Below are positions 1 through 13,259 of a DNA stretch of 64,000 nt, piece by piece; within the stretch, counting starts at the first letter, position 1; each line of letters opens with the position of its first letter. The translations under genes and the position numbers were made by a program. Source of the stretch: Pseudomonas baetica. Its GTDB lineage: Bacteria > Pseudomonadota > Gammaproteobacteria > Pseudomonadales > Pseudomonadaceae. The notes beneath the pieces were generated by a model. The model was given only the letters and a program-made list of their open reading frames with translations, searched no databases and was not told where the DNA came from. The DNA lies in NCBI RefSeq assembly GCF_002813455.1, contig NZ_PHHE01000001.1, positions 5,735,001-5,799,000 on the forward strand. The letters run 5' to 3'.

Positions 1-2776
<2,776 letters not shown>

Positions 2777-2929
2777 TATAACACCCAAGCAATTTGCGTC
2801 GAAGAGACCAGATTGCGGTGTGTGAAGACGAAACGAACCGAAAGTTCGATGTTCACAAACACCGACAGCTGTCACATACCCAATTTGCTGAAGCGAGGCC
2901 ATCAGGTCACGACTCAGTACCCGAATTTC
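2777..2929 (+). other. 23S-5S transcribed spacer
   Basis: This 153-nt spacer lies between the mature 23S and 5S ends. It holds no tRNA cloverleaf and no gene. It probably carries the processing stems that flank the two rRNAs, but I did not fold it. Confidence 0.7.
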
Positions 2930-3045
2930 TTGACGACCATAGAGCGTTGGAACCACCTGATCCCATCCCGAACTCAGCAGTGAAACGATGCATCGCCGAT
3001 GGTAGTGTGGGGTTTCCCCATGTGAGAGTAGGTCATCGTCAAGAT
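2930..3045 (+). rRNA. rrf: 5S ribosomal RNA
   Basis: The sequence is a typical Pseudomonas 5S rRNA of about 116 nt: the 5' strand ttgacgaccatagagcg pairs with the 3' strand ggtcatcgtcaa, and the conserved ccgaactcag loop lies in between. It follows the 23S gene by about 150 nt in the same direction, so it is the last gene of the rRNA operon. Ends are estimated from helix I pairing. Confidence 0.97.
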
Positions 3046-3055
3046 TAAATTCCGA

Positions 3056-3085
3056 AACCCCAATTGCGAAAGCAGTTGGGGTTTT
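3056..3085 (+). terminator. rRNA operon terminator
   Basis: A hairpin with arms aaccccaa and ttggggtt around a short GC stem and a GAAA loop is followed by a T-rich run (ttttgtttt). It starts 10 nt after the 5S gene and is the intrinsic terminator expected for the rrn operon. Confidence 0.85.
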
Positions 3086-3266
3086 GTTTTGCCCGCGAAA
3101 AAATTTTGAATGCCTCCGTGCCCGCCCAATTGTCGCAAGAGCTTCCATTAGGGAAAAACCTTCTGAAGTGATCGGGCAGTTTTTGGTATGGTGCAGCTCG
3201 TTTTTTCACGGACTGATGTCACGCCTATGGATCGGCACTCATTTATGTCAAAGAGTTGCTGTAGAA

Positions 3267-5158
3267 ATGCATGAAGCCATCCCGATCAAGGATCACGAAA
3301 AAGAGACGCGTCTGGTCAACAAGCGGTTGATCGCCTGCGCCTTGTTCGTTTTCGCCATCAGTTGTGCCCTAGTGGTGCGCCTCTACATCCTGCAAGTGGT
3401 GGAGTTCGATTACCACTCGACCATTTCCGAAAACAACCGTGTTCACGTTTACCGATCCCACCGACGCGCGGACTGATCTACGACCGCAATGGCGTACTGC
3501 TAGCCGACAATCGTCCCAGCTATAACCTGACCATTACCCGCGAGCGAGCTACCAACGTCAATCAAGAACTGGATGAGGTTATTGATCTCCTGCACCTGCC
3601 TGTCGAAGACCGCACAGTGTTCGACAAGGCCATGAAGCAGTCCCGTCATCCCTTCACGCCGGTCACGCTGTTTTACGAGCTGACCGAGGAGCAGATCGCC
3701 GTATTAGCGGTCAACGAGTTCCGTTTGCCCGGCCTCGATGTAGAGCCGCAGTTTGTTCGGCACTATCCGCTGGGTGCGCACTTCGCGCATTCGATAGGCT
3801 ACGTCGGCCGTATCAATGAAAAAGAATCCAAGACCCTCGACTCGGTTGAATACCGCGGCACCCAATCTATCGGTAAAACCGGAATCGAGCGTTTCTATGA
3901 AGCACAGTTACACGGCCATGTCGGTTACGAGGAAGTGGAAACCAACGCCCAGGGTCGAGTGCTACGTGTGCTCAAACACACCGACCCGGTACCTGGTAAA
4001 AACATCGTACTGAGTCTCGATGTCAAACTGCAGGAAGCTGCCGAAGCTGCTTTGGGCGATCGTCGAGGCTCTGTCGTGGCGCTCGACCCTTCCACTGGGG
4101 AAGTGCTGGCCATGGTCAGCAATCCGAGTTTTGATCCGAACCTGTTCGTCACAGGTATCAGTTCCAAGGAATATTCAGCACTGCGTGATTCCATCGACCG
4201 GCCACTGTTCAATCGCGTGCTGCGCGGTTTGTACGCGCCGGGTTCGACGATCAAGCCGGAAGTGGCAATCGCCGGTCTCGATGCCGGAGTCGTGACGCCG
4301 CAGACCCGAGTATTCGATCCGGGCTACTACCAACTTCCGGATTTCGATCACAAGTATCGCAACTGGAACCACAGCGGCGATGGCTGGGTAGATATGGACG
4401 CAGCAATCATGCGCTCCAACGACACTTACTTTTATGACCTGGCGCACAAGCTCGGGATTGATCGCCTGCACGATTACATGGCCATGTTCGGTCTGGGCGA
4501 AAAGGTCTCGCTGGACATGTTCGAAGAATCTCCCGGCCTGATGCCGTCCCAAGCCTGGAAGCGCGCGACGCGGCGCCAGGCCTGGTTTCCGGGCGAAACC
4601 GTCATTCTGGGTATCGGACAGGGCTATATGCAGGTGACGCCGCTGCAACTGGCTCAGGCCACGGCGCTGATTGCCAACAAGGGCGTGTGGAACCGTCCGC
4701 ACCTGGCCAGGACCGTCGATGGTGTGGCGCCGGTCGACGAGCACCCGATGCCGAACATCCTGCTCAAGGATCCCCGTGACTGGGAGCAGGTCAACCATGG
4801 TATGCAGATGGTGATGCACGATGCCCGCGGCATTGCTCGCGCGGCGGCGGCGGGTGCGCAATATCGCATTGCCGGCAAAAGCGGAACGGCGCAAGTGGTG
4901 GCGATCAAACAAGGCGAGCGCTACAACCGCGAGAAGACCCTCGAACGCCACCGTGATAACGCCTTGTTCGTCGGCTTTGCCCCGGCGGAGCATCCGAAGA
5001 TCGCAATTTCGGTGATGATCGAGAACGGCGAGGCCGGTGGTCGCGTCGCAGGCCCTGTGGTGCGGCAGATCATGGACGCCTGGCTACTTGATCAGGACGG
5101 CCATCTCAAGCCGCAATACGCGGCGCCAACCAAAGTGCCGGGTAATCCGCACGTTTGA
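3267..5158 (+). pseudogene. mrdA: Penicillin-binding protein 2 gene, frameshifted
   Basis: This encodes a class B penicillin-binding protein, the transpeptidase of the cell-elongation machinery. The frame starting at ATG 3267 gives the cytoplasmic N-terminus and a membrane anchor (LIACALFVFAISCALVVRLY), then ends at a stop near 3476. The -1 frame continues in perfect register with the PBP2 family from RGLIYDRNG to the end. Restoring one T in the run at 3447-3450 (making ...VHVLPIPPTRG) gives a protein of 630 residues, the usual PBP2 length. The catalytic motifs are intact downstream: STIK with Ser327 in the restored numbering, SND, and KSGTAQ. As it stands, the anchor and catalytic domain are separated. 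The gene lies just after the rRNA operon and not beside rodA, so it may be an extra PBP2 copy. A real mutation and a homopolymer sequencing error cannot be told apart here. Confidence 0.85.
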
Positions 5159-5166
5159 CCTGAACC

Positions 5167-5199
5167 GCTTCCAGCGCAGGCTGAGCCCGTGCTGGAAGC
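5167..5199. terminator. Possible bidirectional hairpin between convergent genes
   Basis: Perfect 9-bp arms, gcttccagc and gctggaagc, enclose a 15-nt loop between the PBP2 gene and the convergent lipoprotein gene. There is no strong T-run on either side, so efficient intrinsic termination is doubtful. Confidence 0.35.
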
Positions 5200-5217
5200 T
5201 GTCGAGATGCCTACGGA

Positions 5218-5889
5218 CTACTTGCAACTGTAGCCTTCAGGCATCGTCACGCTGTAGTTGCGTTGTACACGGTTCTGGAAACTCAGGTTTTGCAGGCCTT
5301 GTTCAACGAGAAAGGCCTCGACCTTGGCCGGCTGGCAATCTTCGTTATAGGAGGTAGCCCGAAGCAGGTAGACCGCACGCTTGCTCACTTCATCCCGAGC
5401 CGTGGCGATGAACGTGCTGAGCGTGGTATAGCCGGTTCGCTCCGAAGTGCCCACCGGGCCATAAGTGGTATTTGGCGTACTTGTGCAATTCAGCTGATTG
5501 TCTTTTTTCTTCTTGTTCTTGCACACAGTCGAGGTACTGGTTACCACTTGCCCATAGTCGGTGGCTGTGTAGCGGTAACTCACTTGCCGGCTGCCAATAT
5601 CGAGGCTGATGGTCAGTTTGATCGGAGCATGGTTTTTCGGCAGGCTCGCGTCGGTATAAACCTCCTGAAAGCCGTTGTCTTTTAACGCGTTGACCATATC
5701 GCGAAGATAGTAACGGGCATTCAGTGCGTTCTCATCACTGTTGCTTGCAGATGTCACGAGCACAGTTGCCTTGCGGTCGAAGTGATAATCCGGATCGGGT
5801 GTTGCGTTGAGTGCTACGTCTAGCTTTGTGGCGCAGCCACTGAGAAACGCCGTCAGTAACAGCAGCGCGCAGGATAAGTAACGGGACAT
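5218..5889 (-). CDS. Putative outer-membrane or periplasmic lipoprotein
   Basis: This 223-residue protein begins with a lipoprotein signal: MSRYLSCALLLLTAFLSGC, whose LSGC lipobox places the lipidated cysteine at residue 19. The mature part has no membrane segment. It carries a run of charged residues (CKNKKKKDNQLNC) flanked by two cysteines that could form a disulphide. The ATG at 5889 was chosen because an in-frame TTG 18 nt upstream would spoil the signal peptide. The style faintly recalls DUF4136 lipoproteins, but I do not recognise the family and give no function. It stands alone, convergent with the PBP2 gene. Confidence 0.85.
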   Translation of the reverse strand: MSRYLSCALLLLTAFLSGCATKLDVALNATPDPDYHFDRKATVLVTSASNSDENALNARYYLRDMVNALKDNGFQEVYTDASLPKNHAPIKLTISLDIGSRQVSYRYTATDYGQVVTSTSTVCKNKKKKDNQLNCTSTPNTTYGPVGTSERTGYTTLSTFIATARDEVSKRAVYLLRATSYNEDCQPAKVEAFLVEQGLQNLSFQNRVQRNYSVTMPEGYSCK

Positions 5890-5964
5890 GGAATAACAGC
5901 CTTGCAACTAAGGATTGAATAAAAATTAAACGGTTGGGGCCGACGATAAACAAACTGCAGGGGC

Positions 5965-6171
5965 TCAGTCTCTTTGGTATTCCAGTAAATCGCCAGGCTG
6001 GCACTCAAGCAATGCGCAGAGCTTGTCCAGGGTTGCCATTTTCACCCCCTTGACCTTGCCATTTTTCAGTAATGACAGGTTTGCCTCGGTGATGCCGAGC
6101 AAGTTGGCTAACTCTTTCGAGCGAATTTTTTGCGTGGCCATGACGACGTCAAGGCGGACGATAATGGTCAT
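5965..6171 (-). CDS. Small Xre/Cro-type helix-turn-helix regulator
   Basis: The 68-residue product is almost entirely one HTH domain of the compact Cro/C1 type. The recognition unit lies around SKELANLLGITEANLSLLK (about residues 18-36), followed by the typical LDKLCALLECQPGDLLEY tail. It starts 9 nt after the stop of the DUF2975 membrane gene with no clear ribosome-binding site, which suggests translational coupling. Such tiny Xre regulators are commonly paired with DUF2975 proteins, so it probably acts with that neighbour, perhaps regulating the pair. Its targets cannot be read from sequence. Confidence 0.88.
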   Translation of the reverse strand: MTIIVRLDVVMATQKIRSKELANLLGITEANLSLLKNGKVKGVKMATLDKLCALLECQPGDLLEYQRD

Positions 6172-6180
6172 TGTATTGTT

Positions 6181-6786
6181 CTATATATATTGACTTTGCT
6201 CATCGCTGAGTACTTTTGCATCGCGCATGATAATTGAAAACGAACAGAGCAATATGCCTTTGACAATCTCATAGGCGGAAGAGGAAGACAGGCCGATCGA
6301 GAATTGAAAAATGCGCTCTCCCGCAGGAAGGTCTATCGACAGTGCCAAACCTTGTAAGGTTTCCACCAAAGGGTAGGCGGCGGGAGTAACGATACACAGT
6401 ACCCCCACTTGCCACAGGACCTTGATATTGCGGTTAGTCCAGGTTTCACCGCGGGACAAGCGCAGGAAAAACAAGCCGGTCAGCCATAAGGCGTAGGCTG
6501 ATAGCACCACGGGCAGGAAGTCCAGGACAACGAGTAGCACTGTGGCCAAAGGCGAAAGCCAGTTATTGGGGTCAAGCAGCGCGCCTTCAACAAACGGATC
6601 CAGCAGTTGTGGGGAGCCTTCAGCGAAGGCATAGAGCAGAGCTGCCAGCATGTCATCCTTGTTGAACAGCCAGAGCATCGCGCTGCCGCCGACCTCGGTC
6701 ATACCCAATACCCAGACCAGAATCGCTGCCAGCAGCCCCACCCAATGCATGCGTTGTAGCGCCATTACGTTGATGCGATTACTCAT
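6181..6786 (-). CDS. DUF2975 family membrane protein
   Basis: The 201-residue protein has about four hydrophobic segments, near residues 14-38, 78-108, 120-142 and 165-188. It also has the pattern RLSRGETWTNRN between the second and third that marks DUF2975 proteins. No catalytic motif is visible. It is the first gene of a two-gene unit with the Xre regulator, and an AAGGA-type ribosome-binding site precedes the ATG. The family has no established biochemical role that I know of. Membrane location is secure; function is not. Confidence 0.85.
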   Translation of the reverse strand: MSNRINVMALQRMHWVGLLAAILVWVLGMTEVGGSAMLWLFNKDDMLAALLYAFAEGSPQLLDPFVEGALLDPNNWLSPLATVLLVVLDFLPVVLSAYALWLTGLFFLRLSRGETWTNRNIKVLWQVGVLCIVTPAAYPLVETLQGLALSIDLPAGERIFQFSIGLSSSSAYEIVKGILLCSFSIIMRDAKVLSDEQSQYI

Positions 6787-6833
6787 GAAAATTCCTTGCT
6801 ATGTCAGTTGGTGTGACTGATTTTCGATGTTTA

Positions 6834-6861
6834 ATTATCGAATAGCAATAATATATTTCAA
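6834..6861 (-). promoter_or_regulatory. Possible promoter of the DUF2975-Xre unit
   Basis: Read on the minus strand, TTGAAA is followed after 16 bp by GATAAT, in an AT-rich stretch 48 nt before the DUF2975 start codon. This resembles a sigma-70 promoter but is untested. Confidence 0.4.
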
Positions 6862-7071
6862 TTAATTTGTGATGGTTTAATCGTTGTCACGCTACATTCA
6901 ACAATGTGGCGATTTTTGATGCCGAAACGATGTGGCAGGCGGGAGTATCAAAATGTCTGGTGGGGAGATAGCGATTACTACAGCGCAGATCTTCGTGCGC
7001 TACTTTGCGATGTCTGGTCTGAGGGGCCCTCGCCAGCCTGCTAGCGACGGCCCCCTGTAATGACCGAAAAA

Positions 7072-7476
7072 TCAGGCCCCAGGCACCGGGCAGCTCATGT
7101 CACCTTCTTCACACTTCAAATACTGCTTGAGCGCCTCGACCCGCACCTTGGTCACGGCCGTCATGCAGTTGCTGTAAATCAACGGATAAACACTGCCACC
7201 TGTTACCCCGGACGCGGAAAACTTGCACTCGGCATCACGAAAGCCGATCCACGCCCGCTGCGCACTGATCAACAGCTTTTTGCCATCGGGGTTGTCCTTC
7301 AAGCGCCCGGTGATCTGCTGATACACCGTATTCAGCTCCTTGTCCGCCGCCTTGAAATCCTGCCCGGCGCATTGGTTCATCGTCGCCTGATCGCTGGCGT
7401 TGGCGCAGTCGACAGTGGCATTGGCGAGAGGGCTAAGCAGCAGTGGCGTCAAGGCCAGGAGCAGGCGTGGGGACAT
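7072..7476 (-). CDS. Periplasmic LprI/DUF1311-type protein
   Basis: This 134-residue secreted protein has a Sec signal peptide (MSPRLLLALTPLLLSPLANA) followed by the DUF1311 pattern. The pattern includes DCANASDQATMNQCAGQDF, a helical region with LISAQRAWIGFRDAEC, and further paired cysteines (SNCMTA, KCEEGDMSC). Some members of this domain (LprI) inhibit lysozyme, but most are uncharacterised, so that role is only a possibility. The gene has its own intergenic space on both sides and no obvious partner. Confidence 0.85.
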   Translation of the reverse strand: MSPRLLLALTPLLLSPLANATVDCANASDQATMNQCAGQDFKAADKELNTVYQQITGRLKDNPDGKKLLISAQRAWIGFRDAECKFSASGVTGGSVYPLIYSNCMTAVTKVRVEALKQYLKCEEGDMSCPVPGA

Positions 7477-7533
7477 TGGAGGTTCTCACTGTATCGGATG
7501 AAAGTACGCAGCAGTGTAGCGGCTGCGCAACTT

Positions 7534-8454
7534 CTATTCAGGCACTCGTTGCCGGGAAGCTTGCAGCAAACGATCTGCGGTCGCCGCAATCTCTTCACCT
7601 TCATGCAACAATTCCAGCCAGTGCCCAGGAATGGCTCGCACACCATAGTAAGCACCGGCCAATTGGCCAACAATCGCGGCGGTGGTGTCAGTGTCATCGC
7701 CCAGGTTGGCGGCTTGCAGGATGGCCGCAGCAAAATTGTCGGTGTGATGAAAGCACCACAGCGCTGCTTCCAGCGATTGCACGCAGTAGCCGCTGCCACG
7801 GATTTCGCTGGCCGGCTTTGCAAGGTAGTCACCCCTGGCAATCGCCGCGACGTTCGATTGGGTGAAGGTCAAGTGTGGCAGCTTGCGCATTTCTGTTTTA
7901 GAGGCGCCAAGCAGAGCTGTGCTGATCAATTCAGCAAGCAGCTGGCAGCATTCGATGGCTTCAGGGGCGGCGTGGGTGGTTCGTGAGCTTTCGGCGCAAA
8001 ACCGTTGAGTCTGTCGGGCGTCGGGAAAGAAAAACAGCACCACCGGTGCCAGGCGCATCAGCGAACCGTTGCCGGCGGTATACGGATCGGTTGAACCGGC
8101 AAAGGGCTCACCGGTTTGCTGGTATCGTGAAAGTGCCTGACTGACGGTCATGCCGATATCGAAACACTCACCGGTCGAACTCAAGTAGCCCCATTTCCAC
8201 CAGTTAAGGTAGCGGCCCATCTGGTCAGCCGCATCAAAGCCGTTTTTGCTCAGCAGACTTTCTGCCAGACACAACGCCATGGAGGTGTCATCCGTCCATT
8301 GCCCTGGTTTCAACTGGAAGGGGCCGCCACCCATCATGTCGGTCATCGGCTCAAACGAGCCGCGCAGCTGGAATTCGACTGTGGTGCCGACCGCGTCGCC
8401 GCAGGCCAGGCCGAGCAGGGCGCCGCGATAACGTTCGGAGAGAGATGGCTGCAT
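7534..8454 (-). CDS. ADP-ribosylglycohydrolase family protein
   Basis: The 306-residue cytoplasmic protein has the full fold signature of ADP-ribosylglycohydrolases (DraG/ARH family). GALLGLACGDAVG lies near the N-terminus, GQWTDDTSMA at residues 51-60 supplies metal-binding Thr-Asp-Asp, and NLGDDTDTTAAIVGQLAGA near residue 250 is the second binuclear-magnesium motif. Members remove ADP-ribose from proteins or hydrolyse small ADP-ribosyl compounds. The substrate here is unknown. No ADP-ribosyltransferase gene is adjacent, so a DraT/DraG or toxin-immunity pairing is not supported. An AAGGA ribosome-binding site sits 7 nt before the ATG. Confidence 0.93.
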   Translation of the reverse strand: MQPSLSERYRGALLGLACGDAVGTTVEFQLRGSFEPMTDMMGGGPFQLKPGQWTDDTSMALCLAESLLSKNGFDAADQMGRYLNWWKWGYLSSTGECFDIGMTVSQALSRYQQTGEPFAGSTDPYTAGNGSLMRLAPVVLFFFPDARQTQRFCAESSRTTHAAPEAIECCQLLAELISTALLGASKTEMRKLPHLTFTQSNVAAIARGDYLAKPASEIRGSGYCVQSLEAALWCFHHTDNFAAAILQAANLGDDTDTTAAIVGQLAGAYYGVRAIPGHWLELLHEGEEIAATADRLLQASRQRVPE

Positions 8455-8650
8455 GATTCGTCCTTGGTTGAGTCAACGCACTGGAAAAGGTAACAGTTTC
8501 ATCCGCCGGGTTGCGCCCGAAATCGCTCGAACAGCGACTTCAACATGCAGCCAGATGTTTCCTGTTCCATGACCACCAGCACGGCTTTGATACAACTTCG
8601 GATTGGACATGTGGTCATACAAGCCTAGTGTTCAGAACAGGAGGTGACGT

Positions 8651-9139
8651 ATGAAACCAGTACCCAATAGTTTCGAGCGCAAAATCACGCTCAAGGCGCC
8701 CCGTTCACATGTCTGGCGTGCATTGGTCGATGCCGAGGCGTTTGGCCAGTGGTTTGGGGTGGCGCTGGAGGGCAGGCGGTTTATTGCCGGTGAATGGACG
8801 CAAGGGCAGGTCACGTATCCGGGTTTTGAACATGTGTTGTGGAATGTGCTGATCGAACGGGTCGAGCCGCAACAGTTGTTTTCATTCCGTTGGCATCCGT
8901 ATGCGGTCAATCCGAAAATCGACTATTCCCAAGAGCCGACCACGCTGGTCAGGTTCGAACTGGAGGACTTTGAGAGCGGCACCCTGCTCAAAGTGTCCGA
9001 GTCCGGCTTTGCGCACATTCCCGATATTCGCCAGAAAGAGGCTTACTACATGGACAGCCGTGGCTGGGAAGAGCAGTTGAGCCGGCTCAAACAGTTTCTC
9101 GTCGAAAGCGCCAAGGCACGCGAGCGCGATGGTGGCTGA
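8651..9139 (+). CDS. SRPBCC (AHSA1-like) domain protein
   Basis: The 162-residue protein fits the START/AHSA1-like SRPBCC fold. It has an N-terminal beta strand with FERKITLKAPRSHVWRAL, then a WFG turn, and a C-terminal helix starting at GWEEQLSRLKQFL. Such proteins bind small hydrophobic ligands in a deep cavity, and some act as co-chaperones or stress-related factors. A very strong ribosome-binding site (aggaggtgacgt) precedes the ATG. The last 11 nt overlap the next gene, implying co-translation with the kinase-like protein. Ligand unknown. Confidence 0.88.
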   Translation: MKPVPNSFERKITLKAPRSHVWRALVDAEAFGQWFGVALEGRRFIAGEWTQGQVTYPGFEHVLWNVLIERVEPQQLFSFRWHPYAVNPKIDYSQEPTTLVRFELEDFESGTLLKVSESGFAHIPDIRQKEAYYMDSRGWEEQLSRLKQFLVESAKARERDGG

Positions 9140-9941
9140 CGTTTTCGAACCGTGGTTGCAGCGCTGGGCCTTGGTGGCGGACGGTGCGCCGCTTATCACC
9201 CCTGGCAGCCGTCTGTTGCCGGTACGCCTGGGCGATACGCCGGCCATGCTCAAGATTGCCCTGGATATCGATGAAAAACATGGCAATCAACTGATGGCTT
9301 GGTGGGAAGGCAACGGCGCGGCACAGGTGTTGGCCCTTCACGAAGACGGCTTGCTGATGGAGCGGGCCATGGGCCGGCGTTCATTGATGCAGATGGCGCT
9401 CAACGGTCAGGACGACGAAGCCAGCCGTATCTTGTGCACGGTACTGGCGCGGTTGCATGCAGTGCGCGACAAGCCGCCTCCACCGCTGGTGGAGCTGGGG
9501 CCATGGTTTGCTTCACTGCGCTGCGCTGCCGCAGTACACGGTGGGTCTTATGCCCTGAGCCTGCAGACTGCCGAAGCCTTGCTCGCCGCCCCGCAGGAGG
9601 TGGTGTTACTGCACGGTGACATGCATCACGACAATGTTCTTGATTTCGGTGCGCGCGATTGGTTGGCGATCGACCCGAAGCGGGTGAGGGGCGAGCGGGG
9701 CTTTGACTACGCCAACCTGCTCTGTAACCCGGCATTACCGACGGCCAGTAATCCTGAACGTTTCCGTCGACAGGTCGAGGTGATCGTCGAAGCCGCGCAG
9801 CTTGATCGCCACAGGCTCCTGCAGTGGGTGCTGGCGTTTGCCGGATTGTCCGCTGCCTGGTTTCTGGAGGATGACCTGCAGGATCAGGCCTCAGGACAGC
9901 TGAAAGTCGCGCAGATCGCCACTTCCATGCTTGACGCCTGA
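9129..9941 (+). CDS. Aminoglycoside/hydroxyurea kinase-like protein (APH fold)
   Basis: The 270-residue product belongs to the aminoglycoside phosphotransferase superfamily, closest in pattern to streptomycin-6-kinase-type enzymes. The catalytic loop is HGDMHHDNVLDFG and the metal-binding segment is AIDPKRVRGERGFD. An N-terminal lysine (MLKIAL) would contact ATP. It overlaps the SRPBCC gene by 11 nt. Chromosomal members of this family often have unknown physiological substrates, so resistance should not be assumed. Confidence 0.88.
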   Translation: MVADVFEPWLQRWALVADGAPLITPGSRLLPVRLGDTPAMLKIALDIDEKHGNQLMAWWEGNGAAQVLALHEDGLLMERAMGRRSLMQMALNGQDDEASRILCTVLARLHAVRDKPPPPLVELGPWFASLRCAAAVHGGSYALSLQTAEALLAAPQEVVLLHGDMHHDNVLDFGARDWLAIDPKRVRGERGFDYANLLCNPALPTASNPERFRRQVEVIVEAAQLDRHRLLQWVLAFAGLSAAWFLEDDLQDQASGQLKVAQIATSMLDA

Positions 9942-10134
9942 CACGTCTAAGGGTTTTCGGAAGGGCTGCTATGGCGAATGTCTTACACGCGATGGTAGCT
10001 ATGTCGACTATTGCCGATTGGATCCACCACGTAATCTACACCCATCAACTGAAGCACAGGGAGTGTTTCAGGATCACGGATGATCGACCATTAGCAAGGA
10101 TCGCTGCCGACAGGGAGTCGATAATGGTCTTGGG

Positions 10135-10160
10135 AAAACCCGCTTCGGCGGGTTTTTTTT
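10135..10160 (+). terminator. Intrinsic terminator
   Basis: aaaacccgc, a ttcg loop and gcgggtttttttt form a compact GC hairpin with eight T residues. It lies about 190 nt after the kinase-like gene, which it presumably ends. Confidence 0.85.
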
Positions 10161-10197
10161 CGCCTGTAGAAAACTTTGGTGCCGCTCTCAATCAATC

Positions 10198-10278
10198 TAG
10201 GAGCTGCCGCAGGCTGCGATTTTTTGATGTTGGTTTTTAAGATCAAGATCAAAAGATCGCAGCCTGCGGCAGCTCCTA
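10198..10278. repeat. REP-like long palindrome (GGAGCTGCCG family)
   Basis: Perfect 23-bp arms (taggagctgccgcaggctgc... and its complement) are separated by 35 bp. The element lies 17 bp beyond the stop codon of acnA, between convergent genes. A diverged relative lies at 17493-17582. These are extragenic palindromes of the kind abundant in P. fluorescens genomes. Confidence 0.85.
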
Positions 10279-10295
10279 CAGTTGTTTTTGCGTCT

Positions 10296-13037
<2,742 letters not shown>

Positions 13038-13259
13038 TACGATCACTCCTTTGAATCCGCACGGCTACGGATTGAGGGGACGGGCAGAGCTATCAACGTA
13101 GCCCTGTTTTCATTAGCTGGCTAATAACTGGACTCTATGAAGAGAACCAAGGTTCCGACATCGGCTATCATGCGCCGGTTTTCGTGACAGGCTTTGCTGC
13201 AAAGCAAAACCTGAGCATCGCGCAGGGGCCGAATGTCCGCCCTCTGCCCAGGAGTCAGA

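Larger units (their letters stand above)
9942..10295. other. Intergenic region with terminator and palindrome
   Basis: This 354-nt gap between the kinase-like gene and the end of acnA holds an intrinsic terminator and a long palindrome, listed separately. A short open frame at 9971-10240 runs through both and has no family resemblance. I see no other gene. Confidence 0.7.

Noticed and set aside
3267..5158. Programmed frameshift in the PBP2 gene
   Set aside because: No slippery heptamer, downstream pseudoknot or internal ribosome-binding site is seen, and the family is not known to use one. A mutation or sequencing error is simpler.
7534..8454. DraT/DraG-type or toxin-immunity module
   Set aside because: No ADP-ribosyltransferase or effector gene lies within several kilobases on either side.
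9971..10240. 89-codon plus-strand frame
   Set aside because: It runs through an intrinsic terminator and into a REP-like palindrome, with no recognisable domain.
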